Part shown: positions 50,661 through 60,917 of the stretch, in pieces
Layout of the letters: every line of letters starts with the position of its first letter
Numbering within the stretch: position 1 is the stretch's first letter
Source: Proteobacteria bacterium DTSAM18
GTDB lineage: Bacteria > Myxococcota_A > UBA796 > GCA-2862545
Direction: 5' to 3'
Length of the DNA: 64,000 bases
Assembly: GCA_028767165.1 (NCBI GenBank)
Contig: JARACJ010000001.1
Span: forward strand, 682,001 to 746,000
Program-made: the position numbers and the translations under genes
The notes under the pieces: model-generated
Databases searched by the model: none
What the model saw: only the letters and a program-made list of their open reading frames with translations
What the model was told of the DNA's origin: nothing

Positions 50661-51677
50661 ATGCTCAAGGACCTACGTCGTGCTCTTCAGGGGGATGCGC
50701 TCCCCGTCTACCTGATCCACGGCGATGAGCCCTGGCTCCTCGGCCAGGCTCGCGAACTCACGATGCAGGCCCTGCGCCCCACCTGTGAGCCGGCGTCCTT
50801 CAACTTCTCGTCCCACGACGCCGCGGGGGATGGGGGGATCCAGGGCGTGCAGGCGTCTCGGACGCTGCCGATGATGGCGCAGCGCCGGCTCGTGCTGATC
50901 GAGAACCTGCAGGGGGCCAGCAAGGGCTTCCTGGAGGAGCTGGTAGCCTACGTCGAGGCGCCCACCCCGAGCACCAGCCTGGTGGTCGTCGGCGCCAAGA
51001 TCCCCAAGCACGGCCGCGGCAAGACGGCCCTCGACAAGAAGCTCATCGCTGCCGCGGGCAAGGTGGGACACGTCGAGACCATCAAGGCCAAGGACACCCG
51101 GCCCGAGCAGGTGGCCATGGCGGTGGCCAACGAGCAGGGCCACGAGCTGCGCCGGGCCGAGGCCGAGCTGCTGGTGGAGCTGGCGGGGCGGGAGCTGTCG
51201 GTGGTCGTGCAGGAGGTCCACAAGGCCTGTCTGTACGCCGACGAGAGGGCGCCTCTCACAGAGGAGGTCATCACGGCTGCATGCACCGCCGTGGCGGGCC
51301 TCGACCACTGGGCGCTCACGGGGGCCATCGCCACCCGCGACCTCGACGCGGCGTTGTCCCGCCTGCACAGGCTGCTGTCCGACGGCGTGGCGGAGCACCA
51401 GCTGCTCGCCATGATCCTGTGGCAGCTGCGGCAGATGCTGCGGGTGGCGGAGATGCTGCGGCGGGGCGTGCCGGAGCAGCAGATCCGTCAGGAGCTGCGC
51501 CTGTACAGGAACTTCAGCGCCATCCGCAACGCCGTGCGCTCGGGCTTTCCCGGGGCTGCGGAGGTGCTCGGTCGGGTGGTCCAGGCCAACCGGGAGCTCA
51601 ACCGCTCGGCGGCGGGGGGCGGCGCCGTGATGGAATCGCTCATCTGGGATCTGTGTCGTCCCGCGGGCGCTGCCTGA
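50661..51677 (+). CDS. holA: DNA polymerase III subunit delta
   Basis: A 338-residue clamp-loader subunit. VYLIHGDEPWLLGQARELTMQAL (residues 16-38), LVLIENLQGASKGFLEELVAYVE, LVVVGAKIPKHGRGK and the C-terminal ILWQLRQMLRVAEML domain match HolA. ATG at 50661 is preceded by GGAGG at 50651-50655. It is convergent with rpsT as in many bacteria, where holA and rpsT are neighbours. Confidence 0.92.
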   Translation: MLKDLRRALQGDALPVYLIHGDEPWLLGQARELTMQALRPTCEPASFNFSSHDAAGDGGIQGVQASRTLPMMAQRRLVLIENLQGASKGFLEELVAYVEAPTPSTSLVVVGAKIPKHGRGKTALDKKLIAAAGKVGHVETIKAKDTRPEQVAMAVANEQGHELRRAEAELLVELAGRELSVVVQEVHKACLYADERAPLTEEVITAACTAVAGLDHWALTGAIATRDLDAALSRLHRLLSDGVAEHQLLAMILWQLRQMLRVAEMLRRGVPEQQIRQELRLYRNFSAIRNAVRSGFPGAAEVLGRVVQANRELNRSAAGGGAVMESLIWDLCRPAGAA

Positions 51678-51766
51678 GCCTGTAGGCGTCGCCACGGCCG
51701 GCCGCGGCATGGGGCAGGGAAGGGCTCGTGTCGCTGGCATGGGGACCGCTGGTGGGGTGGCCCCTG

Positions 51767-51861
51767 GAACGGTCGGGCCCGCCCGAAGGCAGGCCCCAAG
51801 AACGGTCGGGCCCGCCCGAAGGCAGGCCCCAAGAACAGTCGAGCCCGCCGAGGAGGCGGGC
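51767..51861. repeat. Tandem 33-bp repeats with hairpins between holA and rpsT
   Basis: Two exact 33-bp units begin at 51767 and 51800; a third, diverged unit begins at 51833. Each holds a hairpin: gcccgcc/ggcaggc with cgaa loop (51777-51794, 51810-51827; uucg on the other strand) and gcccgcc/ggcgggc (51843-51861). They lie between convergent stops, so they are likely a bidirectional terminator that grew by duplication. Confidence 0.7.
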
Positions 51862-51885
51862 CCGGAGTGCTTCGCCGGCGGCGAA

Positions 51886-52167
51886 TCAGGCCTCGGCCTG
51901 ACCCAGTGCCAGGTTCTTCACAAGCTTGTTCAGGCGGCTGATGCGACGAGCAGCCTGGTTCTTGTGAATGACACCCTTGGAAGCCACGCGGTGGATCACG
52001 GACATGGCCTCACGCAGCTCAGCCTGGGCGGTCTCGACGTTGCCGGACTCGACAGCGGCGCGGACGGCCTTGATGCGGTTGCGCATGCGGGTGCGGTAGT
52101 GACGGTTGCGGGCACGGCGCTTGTCGTTCTGGCGAGCGCGCTTGAGGGCGTCTTTGTGGTTGGCCAC
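51886..52167 (-). CDS. rpsT: 30S ribosomal protein bS20
   Basis: A 93-residue protein. ANHKDALKRARQNDKRRARNRHYRTRMRNRIKAV at the N-terminus and helical Ala/Lys-rich remainder (VIHRVASKGVIHKNQAARRISRLNKLVKNL) are diagnostic. It binds 16S rRNA. A promoter-like pair lies upstream at 52231-52259. Confidence 0.96.
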   Translation of the reverse strand: MANHKDALKRARQNDKRRARNRHYRTRMRNRIKAVRAAVESGNVETAQAELREAMSVIHRVASKGVIHKNQAARRISRLNKLVKNLALGQAEA

Positions 52168-52230
52168 GTTGATCTCCAGGATTCTCGAAGTGTTGCGTGA
52201 TCCGGGAATGAGCCGGATCGATCAGACGGC

Positions 52231-52259
52231 GGCTAACGCGGCTGAGAGGAGCCAGTCAA
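52231..52259 (-). promoter_or_regulatory. Candidate rpsT promoter
   Basis: Minus strand: ttgact (52259-52254), 17-bp spacer, ttagcc (52236-52231). The -35 is near consensus; the -10 is weak. Confidence 0.4.
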
Positions 52260-52423
52260 GGACTCACCGTCAGATGGGCAGATGCAGCGCCATGCGAGGT
52301 AACACGGTGTGACCAGGCGTGCAGCAATTGGTCGAGATTGCAGGACGGGGGCCCGTGCACCGAATTACCAGGGGACGCCGGTGGCTCGCCCGCCACCCCA
52401 TTCCCTATCGTTGGAGAGCACCT

Positions 52424-54235
<1,812 letters not shown>

Positions 54236-54241
54236 TCGTTC

Positions 54242-54619
54242 ATGGCGTGGTGGCGGTATCTGGCGTTGGTGGTGGTGCTCGTGGTCGTGGCCGTCGCGGC
54301 CTTGCCCATGTCCCGGGTGCTGCCACTCGTGTTCGACGACATCGCACTCGACCGGGTGGTGGTCGCCGTGGCGCTGGACTGGCGCGACTTCGGCTACCAG
54401 AACGCCCGCACGCGTCTGCAGTACGAGCTCGACCACTGGGAGGTCGGGGCCCAGGTCACCGATGAGCACTGCAGACTGTCCGTGGAGCCCGACTCCGACC
54501 TGCGCACGGTTCGCTGCGACTGGAAGGTGAAGCTGGTGCTGCCCATCGCGAAGCGGGAGTTCGACCTCGCTTTCGACTCCTACGCCGCGGTGGACGTCGA
54601 CGGCAAGTTGGTACTATAG
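54242..54619 (+). CDS. Hypothetical membrane-anchored protein
   Basis: A 125-residue protein with one N-terminal helix (YLALVVVLVVVAVAALPMS) and a beta-rich periplasmic part (ALDWRDFGYQNARTRLQYELD, KVKLVLPIAKREFDLAFDSYAAVDVDG). No family recognised. It starts 6 bp after lepA and is likely cotranscribed. Confidence 0.65.
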   Translation: MAWWRYLALVVVLVVVAVAALPMSRVLPLVFDDIALDRVVVAVALDWRDFGYQNARTRLQYELDHWEVGAQVTDEHCRLSVEPDSDLRTVRCDWKVKLVLPIAKREFDLAFDSYAAVDVDGKLVL

Positions 54620-54735
54620 GTGCCGCTCCCGGTCCCGCTGGGCTACACTGGCGGACGTCGTGGGAGGCCACAGGCACACCGATACGCCTCCCTGCAAGCA
54701 TCATGGGCACCCGTTCGTGCCCCAACGGAGATGAT

Positions 54736-55230
54736 ATGAACCGTCACCCCATCACCCCCGAGGGGTACCAGGCCGTCGAGAAGGAACTCCGGCACCAGAA
54801 GGAGGTCGTCCGCCTCAGCATCGTGCGCGACATCGAAGAGGCGCGCGCCCACGGCGACATCTCCGAGAACTCCGAGTACGAGGATGCCAAGGAGCGGCAG
54901 AGCCTGTGCGAGGCACGCATCGCGTTCCTCGAGAACGTCGTGGCCAGTGCCGAGATCATCGACGTGAAGAAGCTCCCCCAGAACGGCCGCGTGGTGTTCG
55001 GCACCACGGTCATCCTGGAGGATGTCGACAGTGGCGAGGAGCGTCGCTGGCGCCTGGTCGGTGAGACCGAGTCCGATGTCGAGGCCGGCAAGATCAGCTT
55101 CCGCGCACCGCTCGGCCGCGCCCTCATCGGAAAGGAAGAGGGTGCCGAGGTCGAGGTGCCCGCACCGGGCGGCAAGCGCCGCTGGGAGATCGTCGAGGTC
55201 CTGTACCTGGGTCCTGACGAGCAGGAGTGA
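54736..55230 (+). CDS. greA: Transcription elongation factor GreA
   Basis: A 164-residue protein that rescues backtracked RNA polymerase. The N-terminal coiled coil carries ARAHGDISENSEYEDAKERQ, with the acidic tip (Asp, Glu), and the C-terminal FKBP-like domain ends GGKRRWEIVEVLYLG. ATG at 54736 follows ACGGAGATGAT. A 7-bp stem gggaggc/gcctccc (54662-54668 with 54686-54692) in the leader may matter for expression. Confidence 0.95.
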   Translation: MNRHPITPEGYQAVEKELRHQKEVVRLSIVRDIEEARAHGDISENSEYEDAKERQSLCEARIAFLENVVASAEIIDVKKLPQNGRVVFGTTVILEDVDSGEERRWRLVGETESDVEAGKISFRAPLGRALIGKEEGAEVEVPAPGGKRRWEIVEVLYLGPDEQE

Positions 55231-55254
55231 TCCACGCTCCACGGGGGGGCCAAG

Positions 55255-57807
55255 ATGCGTCCGGGACAACCGCGTAAGAAGTCCGCGCCTTCCAGGCTGG
55301 CGCAGCTCGATCAGGCCCTGGCGCCACTGCGACGGTACATTCCGTACCTGCAGAAGGCCGGGGACGACGTGCTGCCGCCGGGATCGGAGGCCAACGTCCG
55401 GCGCCTCCTCTCCCACGCACGTGAGGTCGCCGACGAGCCCCTCGCCGAGGAGGTCCTCGGGGAGATCGCCGGCATGTGGCCGGAGGCCGACGACGGCGCG
55501 AGCGATGCCGACACCCGGCTCGCCACCAGCTGGCAGCTGCTGCATCGGCTCGATGCGGTGCTCGGCATGCCCGTGCGCCGTCCGCCCCTGCGTCCGGTCC
55601 AGCGGGTCCGGCCGGTGGTGCCCAAGCCCGTTCCAGTGAAGCAGCAGGCCTCCAAGCTGCCCACGGAGGCCGAGCTCGTCTCGCCGCCGCCTCCCAAGGT
55701 CATCTGGGAAGGGCGCCGCCTCGATCTGGCGCTCACCGACATCCGGCTGCCCTACGACTGGCTCGAGCCCCTCGAGGCCCGGGGCATGTCCACGATGTGG
55801 GACCTGCTGTCCTACCGGGCCGCCGAAGAGGAGATCCTCGCGCCCGTGCACGGAGCGGGTCGCGGCTTCCCGCCGGGTCGCGTCGCCGTGGGCGGTCGCG
55901 TGCGCCGGCGGGTCACCCGGCTGGCCCCCGATGGCACCACCACCGCGGAGATCGTGCTCTTCGGCGCGGGTCCGCTGCGGGTGGTCTGGCACCGTCCGTT
56001 CACCCACGAAGACCTCGCCGGGCTCATCCCGGGCGACAAGGTCGTGGTCTGCGGCACGTCCTCTCCCATGGAGGGCGAGGAGCTCGTGCTCCATGATGCC
56101 CAGCTGGCCTTCTCCACGGCCGGTCGCGCCCACGTGCTCCACTACGGGCTCGAGGAAGCCGAGCAGACCTACCTCGACGTCCTCGCGGCCGTCCTGCCCG
56201 AGCTCCAGTCCTCCGACGACGTCCTGCCCACCGCCCTGGTGCAGCGTCAGGGGCTGATGAGCCAGGGCGAGGCGCTGCGGGTGGTCCACACCGAGGGCAG
56301 CATCCGTGCCGCTGCGCGGGAGCGCATGGCCTTCGACGAGCTCTTCGCCGCCCAGCTCGGCCGGTCCTTCATGGGCATGCAGCAGAGCACGGGGGAGCGG
56401 GGCGTCAGCCATGCCATCAGCCACAAGCAGATCGGACAGCTGCACCAGAGCGAGGCGCTGTCCTACCTCCGCGACGACGCCCAGCTGGCCTTCGAGGACA
56501 TCAAGCGCGACCTGTACAAGCCGCAGCCCATGTTCCGGGTGCTCGTGGCGCCCAGCGAGACCCAGCAGATGCAGGTGGCCATCCGTGCCGCCCTGATGGT
56601 GGCCGAGGCTCGCTCGCAGGTGCTCCTCGTGGCGCCGGATCGGGGCACCGCGAGGGCGCTGTATGCCCACTGGGAGCCGATCTTCACCGAGGCCGGCCAT
56701 GCGTCGATGCTCCTCGAGGACGTGGCCGAGCGTCAGCAGCGGGAGGCCCTGCGCAAGGGCGACGTCGCGCTCGCGGTGGCGATTCCCAGCTTCCTGCAGA
56801 AGCCCCAGGAGTGGCGTCGGCTCGGGCTCGTCATCGTGCAGGAGGCCGAGAACTACGGCGCCAACCTGTCGAAGGCCCGGGCCCTGCGCACGCCCAAGCC
56901 CGACGTGCTGGTGATCCCCACCACCACGCTGCCCGTGCAGCGCATGTTCGATGCCTACGCCTCCCTCGACATCTCGCTCCTCACGAGCCCGGTGCGTCCC
57001 CGCGGCGCGGCCCGTAGCCGAACGTTCCTGCCCGAGGAGCGCGCCGAGGCCTACAACGCGGTCAGCGAAGCAGTCGCTCGTGGCGTGCCGGCGGTAGTGG
57101 CGTTTCCGACCACCCGCGAGGGTCTCGATCTCGTCGATCTGGAGCAGGCCGAGGCCTGGGCGCGGGCCATCGCCCGCAAGGTGCCCGAGGGGGCCCGGGT
57201 GGCGGTGCTGCACTCCTCGCTGCCGGTGCCCGAGATCCAGCGCATCCTCAACGACTTCTCGGAGCGGCGGGTGGATGTGCTCGTCAGCAGCGCGAAGGTG
57301 GAGTTCCTGGCGGAGGTGCCCAAGGGCACGGTGCTCCTGGTTGAGCAGGCCGATCGGATGCCGCCACGGCGCCTCCTGGAGCTCCGGGGCATGGTGCTCG
57401 GCAGGGGCACCATGCACATGCTGTTGTCCGAGGCCCTCGAAGACGAGCAGCGCAAGGCGTTCTTCCGGGATCTGCACACCGGCATCGAGGAGTCCCAGAT
57501 GGTCCAGCGCCATCCGCACTACTTCGAGGCGGATGGTCAGCTCACGGGCCGTGAGCAGCCCGGCTTCCGCTGGGCCAACCTCGGCACCGACATGGCCCTG
57601 CTGGTGGCGGCCCGCAAGGCGGTCCACGAGCTCCTCCGGAGCGATCCCGGCCTGCAGGATCCGAAGCACGCTCGGCTGGTCCGCTGGTCACGTGCGGTCT
57701 GGCCCCGCATCTACAGCTCGTCGAACCCGCTGCCCCGGCCCCGCAAGGCACCCGTCAAGCGTCGTCGCAGGCGCAGGCGCAAGCGCTCGGTGGGCAGCAA
57801 GTCCTGA
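55255..57807 (+). CDS. RecG-like protein lacking ATPase motifs
   Basis: An 850-residue protein aligned by eye with RecG. Residues about 1-130 are helical, about 150-280 resemble the OB/wedge domain (GRVAVGGRVRRRVTRL, LIPGDKVVVCGT), and 310-800 follow the helicase core. In the core the Walker A GDVGSGKT of RecG is APSETQQM (about residues 432-439), Walker B DEQHRFG is QEAENYG (529-535), TATPIPRT is IPTTTLPV (554-561), and TTVIEVGVDVP is SSAKVEFLAEVP. A Lys/Arg-rich tail follows. The frame is open throughout, so it is not a pseudogene by length. Likely DNA-binding without helicase activity; its role is open. Confidence 0.7.
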   Translation: MRPGQPRKKSAPSRLAQLDQALAPLRRYIPYLQKAGDDVLPPGSEANVRRLLSHAREVADEPLAEEVLGEIAGMWPEADDGASDADTRLATSWQLLHRLDAVLGMPVRRPPLRPVQRVRPVVPKPVPVKQQASKLPTEAELVSPPPPKVIWEGRRLDLALTDIRLPYDWLEPLEARGMSTMWDLLSYRAAEEEILAPVHGAGRGFPPGRVAVGGRVRRRVTRLAPDGTTTAEIVLFGAGPLRVVWHRPFTHEDLAGLIPGDKVVVCGTSSPMEGEELVLHDAQLAFSTAGRAHVLHYGLEEAEQTYLDVLAAVLPELQSSDDVLPTALVQRQGLMSQGEALRVVHTEGSIRAAARERMAFDELFAAQLGRSFMGMQQSTGERGVSHAISHKQIGQLHQSEALSYLRDDAQLAFEDIKRDLYKPQPMFRVLVAPSETQQMQVAIRAALMVAEARSQVLLVAPDRGTARALYAHWEPIFTEAGHASMLLEDVAERQQREALRKGDVALAVAIPSFLQKPQEWRRLGLVIVQEAENYGANLSKARALRTPKPDVLVIPTTTLPVQRMFDAYASLDISLLTSPVRPRGAARSRTFLPEERAEAYNAVSEAVARGVPAVVAFPTTREGLDLVDLEQAEAWARAIARKVPEGARVAVLHSSLPVPEIQRILNDFSERRVDVLVSSAKVEFLAEVPKGTVLLVEQADRMPPRRLLELRGMVLGRGTMHMLLSEALEDEQRKAFFRDLHTGIEESQMVQRHPHYFEADGQLTGREQPGFRWANLGTDMALLVAARKAVHELLRSDPGLQDPKHARLVRWSRAVWPRIYSSSNPLPRPRKAPVKRRRRRRRKRSVGSKS

Positions 57808-57812
57808 GAACG

Positions 57813-57842
57813 CCCGCGCTACGCACCGACGCGTGGCGCGGG
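57813..57842. terminator. Hairpin shared by convergent genes
   Basis: cccgcgc/gcgcggg 7-bp stem (57813-57819 with 57836-57842). The stem overlaps the stop codon of the minus-strand hydrolase gene and begins 6 bp after the end of the RecG-like gene. Confidence 0.5.
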
Positions 57843-58724
57843 GGTCAGCAGGTCGTGCTCCGCCAGGAACCGCTCCAGGCGGGCGTTGATCTGCTCCGCG
57901 TGCTCGACCACGGCGGCGTGGCTGCCTCTGGGCACGATCTCGAGCTCGGCGTCCGGGATCTCCCGGGCCATGGTCTTGGCGGCCTCCAGGGGAGTGAACA
58001 GGTCGTGTTCGGCCCCGAAGACGAGGCTGGGCACGCGGACCTGGGGCAGGAGCGCGGCGAGGTCGTGGTCGCCCATCTGTTCGACCATGCGCATGAAGAG
58101 CCGGACGTCCATGTGGCTGAGGTGCTCGAGGTAGCGTTCGACGTCGGTGCGCTCGGCGCGCTCCGGGCTCACGACCCGGCTGACCCGGCCGAGGTCGTAG
58201 GCGAAGGGGCTCGCATACAGGGGCTGCAGCAGGCGGCGCTGGGCCCGTGAGGTCTGCTTGGCGGTCTGGGCGAGGCGGCGGATGACGGCCCCGGAGCCCT
58301 TGAAGTTCATGAAGGTGTCGAGGGGGCGGCCGTACGTGCCGAACATCAGCGCGAGGGCCCGTACCCGCTCGGGCTGCTGGTGGTAGGCCTCGAGGATGAC
58401 CTGGCAGCCCATGGAGTGGCCGAGCAGCAGGGCCGGCTCCTGCACTCCGAGGGCGTCGAGCACGGTGAACATGTCGCGGGCGCAGCGTGGGATCGACAGG
58501 TCGGCGCTGGGGATGTCGGCAGGCACACCGGAGCGGCCGTGGCCCCGGTAGTCCCACATGATGATCCGGTGGGTGTGCCGGAAGTGTTGCGCGATGTGCT
58601 TCCAGAAGAACGTGGAGACGCCCACGCCGTTGCAGAACACCATGACCGGGCCGTGGCCGAGGGTGCGCCAGTACAGCTGCAGGCCGTCGTCTGCAGGGGT
58701 GAAGCCGGTGCGGATGTCGCTCAC
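57819..58724 (-). CDS. Alpha/beta hydrolase
   Basis: A 301-residue protein of the alpha/beta hydrolase fold. Oxyanion-side NGVGVSTFFWKHIAQHF, MWDYRGHGRSG (about 56-66), nucleophile elbow GHSMG (Ser about 103), catalytic Asp likely in EHDLFTP and His in GSHAAVVEH. These belong to the broad esterase/haloperoxidase-like group; substrate unknown. It is the last gene of the minus-strand series, 88 bp after the TPR gene. Confidence 0.88.
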   Translation of the reverse strand: MSDIRTGFTPADDGLQLYWRTLGHGPVMVFCNGVGVSTFFWKHIAQHFRHTHRIIMWDYRGHGRSGVPADIPSADLSIPRCARDMFTVLDALGVQEPALLLGHSMGCQVILEAYHQQPERVRALALMFGTYGRPLDTFMNFKGSGAVIRRLAQTAKQTSRAQRRLLQPLYASPFAYDLGRVSRVVSPERAERTDVERYLEHLSHMDVRLFMRMVEQMGDHDLAALLPQVRVPSLVFGAEHDLFTPLEAAKTMAREIPDAELEIVPRGSHAAVVEHAEQINARLERFLAEHDLLTPAPRVGA

Positions 58725-58812
58725 GGGGGCCTCCCTGGAAGGTGGTGCGGTCGTGGGGGCGGCAGTGGCCGTTGTACCGCAGATCCAGGGGGTTGGGGCG
58801 TGCGGGCCGTGT

Positions 58813-59598
58813 TCAGGCTTCCAGCGCGGCGTCGACGGGCACGGCGTACAGCTCGATGTACTCTTCGAGCTCCCGGATCACGCTCATCCGCAGGGCGGTG
58901 AGGACGTCTTCGCGGTTGTGCATGAAGCGCGCGATGTTGGCGCGGAACAGCACGACGCAGGGCGTGGAGAAGCCCTGGCCCGGACGGGGCACGACGATGT
59001 GGCCGAGCAGCTCGGAGGGACTCACCGGCGGATCGTACTGGGCGCAGATGTCGAGGCTGGGAACCTCTTCGATGGTGACGGGCAGCGCGGCCAACCAGGG
59101 ACCCGCCAGGGAGTCTTCGTCTGCTGCCTCGTGGAGCAGCGTGATCGCCTCCTCGGGGGCCAGCGGGGCGGGCATGGGGTACCAGGTGGACAGCTGCCAT
59201 GCCCGGACGTAGTCGCGCATGGCGCCGCGCTGATCGCCCCGGCGCTCACGAACGAGCGCACGGCCATAGGCGGCGTCTGCGTTCTGGTGATCGAGGCGCA
59301 CGGCCTTGGCGAAGTGTTTCGCCGCTTCGTCCACGCGGCCCTGATCGAAGCACAGCACGCCGATCCCGCTCCAGACCCTGCTTGCAGTGGGGTGTTGCAT
59401 GGCAAGACGGCGGAACTGTCGCTCTGCAACGTCGTGACGATGCAGGTGCCGGTGGGCCTCGGCCTGGATGAGGCCGGCCTCGAGGTGTGTCGGACGGGCA
59501 CTGAGGACCGCTTGACACTGGAGAAGCGCAACTTCGAACTGGCCTTGCTGAAAGGCAGCTTCGGCGAGCTCGAGATGGTGAGCGACGTCGATGTTCAT
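58813..59598 (-). CDS. TPR protein with degenerate zincin domain
   Basis: A 261-residue protein. Residues about 4-125 form TPR repeats (HLELAEAAFQQGQFEVALLQ, VWSGIGVLCFDQGRVDEAAKHFAKAVRLDHQNADAAYGRALV). The C-terminal domain (about 165-245) resembles the small zincin family PF06262: SPSELLGHIVV, CVVLFRANIARFMHNREDV, and MSVIRELEEYIEL where the enzyme has a V-HEIAHHFG-type helix. The HExxH is replaced by RELEE, so zinc cannot be bound in the usual way. Start overlaps the J-like gene stop. Likely an interaction module. Confidence 0.7.
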   Translation of the reverse strand: MNIDVAHHLELAEAAFQQGQFEVALLQCQAVLSARPTHLEAGLIQAEAHRHLHRHDVAERQFRRLAMQHPTASRVWSGIGVLCFDQGRVDEAAKHFAKAVRLDHQNADAAYGRALVRERRGDQRGAMRDYVRAWQLSTWYPMPAPLAPEEAITLLHEAADEDSLAGPWLAALPVTIEEVPSLDICAQYDPPVSPSELLGHIVVPRPGQGFSTPCVVLFRANIARFMHNREDVLTALRMSVIRELEEYIELYAVPVDAALEA

Positions 59599-60842
59599 GG
59601 GAGCCCTTGCAGAGGAAAGCGGTGGATGAGCACCTGGCCGTTGTCTCCAGGCTGAAAGGATAGCTCAGGAACCAGGTTGCGGATGCACTGAAATGCTTCG
59701 GGGGAGGCGTCCGTCGAAAACGAGAAACCCTGGGGCCTGCCGAATCCGTCCACGTGGATGTCGAGGTGCTCAGGCAGTGGGGCGGGTGTCGACTGCAGGC
59801 ACTGGAGCAGGGAAGGGTGCTGCCCCAGCTCGGAGGTGACGACCTGGGGCGCCAGGGGGGCGGTCTCGATGCGTGTGTTGTTGCCGAGCAACCAGCCGGC
59901 CGCCACCAGCATGATGGCGAGGGAGCCGAAGATCATCCAGCGAGGCCAGCGGATCGTCTCGGCCGGTTCGTGGTGCACGCGGAAGGAGAAGCACGCGGAG
60001 TCGCCGGCGTTGCTCAGGCTCAGCACGCACAGCTGGGTGGTGGAGGTCATGTAGGCGGGGTCGAAGCGCACGGTGAGCTGGTGGCGTCCAGGCTCCAGGT
60101 TGATGCGACGCCCATCGAGGGGGATCATGGCCGCGTGGTCGGACTCGAGGAGACCCTGCCAGCAGGCCGTACCCCGGACGAGCACGCCGACCTGGATCTG
60201 CAGGGGCTTGTCGCCCCGTAGCAGGACGTCGCGGGCCCGCGGTGGGCCGAGGGCGACGATGTGGGCCTCGTCGTTGTGCTCGGGGTTCGGGGGGAACGCC
60301 TCGGTGAGGGCGAGGGACTGGGTCTCCGGATCGAACGGCGGCAGGGAGTAGGAGGCCTCCCGGTCGAGCTTGCGTCGCTTGGCGTCGTACAGGGCGCGCT
60401 GGGCGGGATCACCGAGGATCTTCCAGGCAGCCTGGACCCGGCCAGGGTCGTCCGATGCCTGATCCGCCTGTCGGTAGGCGCTCTCGAGCTCGGAGAAGCT
60501 GGCGTGCTCGGTGACCTCGAGGATGTCGTACAGGTTCTCGGTGGTGTCGAGGACGGGAAGATCGTTCGGGTCGACGGTGCGGGGGGTGACCCGCTGGCGC
60601 TGCTCGAGGGCCTGTCGGATCGCACCGAACGCCTCGTGCAGGTGCTCGGCCTCCATCGCGAGACGTGGCTCGTGCAGGTGACGCTCCAGATACACGCGAC
60701 GGCTCTCGAGGGCGTGCAGTGCCGATGCGAGCGAGTCCGAGGGCTGGATGCCCAGGTAGGACTCGAGATCGGAGGCGCCCACCTGCCGGCAGAAGCGCTG
60801 GATGACCGGACCGTGTGCTTGGGAAGGCGAAGACTGCGGCAT
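59595..60842 (-). CDS. J-domain-like membrane protein without HPD, with AgmX-like C-terminus
   Basis: A 415-residue protein. Residues about 22-80 form a helical module (DLESYLGIQPSDSLASALHAL) that itself recalls a J-fold. Residues about 103-157 are a J-like domain: NLYDILEVTEHASFSELESAYRQ, then SDDPGRVQAAWKILGDPAQRALYD; the HPD tripeptide between helices II and III is missing. A beta domain follows (about 195-300), then a membrane helix (MIFGSLAIMLVAAGWLLG, about 315-332), and an extracytoplasmic AgmX/PglI-like domain with paired Cys (LLQCLQ, AFQCIRNLVPELSF). So it would link cytosolic Hsp70s to the envelope. Confidence 0.65.
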   Translation of the reverse strand: MPQSSPSQAHGPVIQRFCRQVGASDLESYLGIQPSDSLASALHALESRRVYLERHLHEPRLAMEAEHLHEAFGAIRQALEQRQRVTPRTVDPNDLPVLDTTENLYDILEVTEHASFSELESAYRQADQASDDPGRVQAAWKILGDPAQRALYDAKRRKLDREASYSLPPFDPETQSLALTEAFPPNPEHNDEAHIVALGPPRARDVLLRGDKPLQIQVGVLVRGTACWQGLLESDHAAMIPLDGRRINLEPGRHQLTVRFDPAYMTSTTQLCVLSLSNAGDSACFSFRVHHEPAETIRWPRWMIFGSLAIMLVAAGWLLGNNTRIETAPLAPQVVTSELGQHPSLLQCLQSTPAPLPEHLDIHVDGFGRPQGFSFSTDASPEAFQCIRNLVPELSFQPGDNGQVLIHRFPLQGLP

Positions 60843-60917
60843 GACTCGGCGGATCGGGGCACCGCGTGGACGGGCCCGGGGGAGGGAGGAGGGGCGAGGG
60901 GCCCCGCGCCGCAGTGG

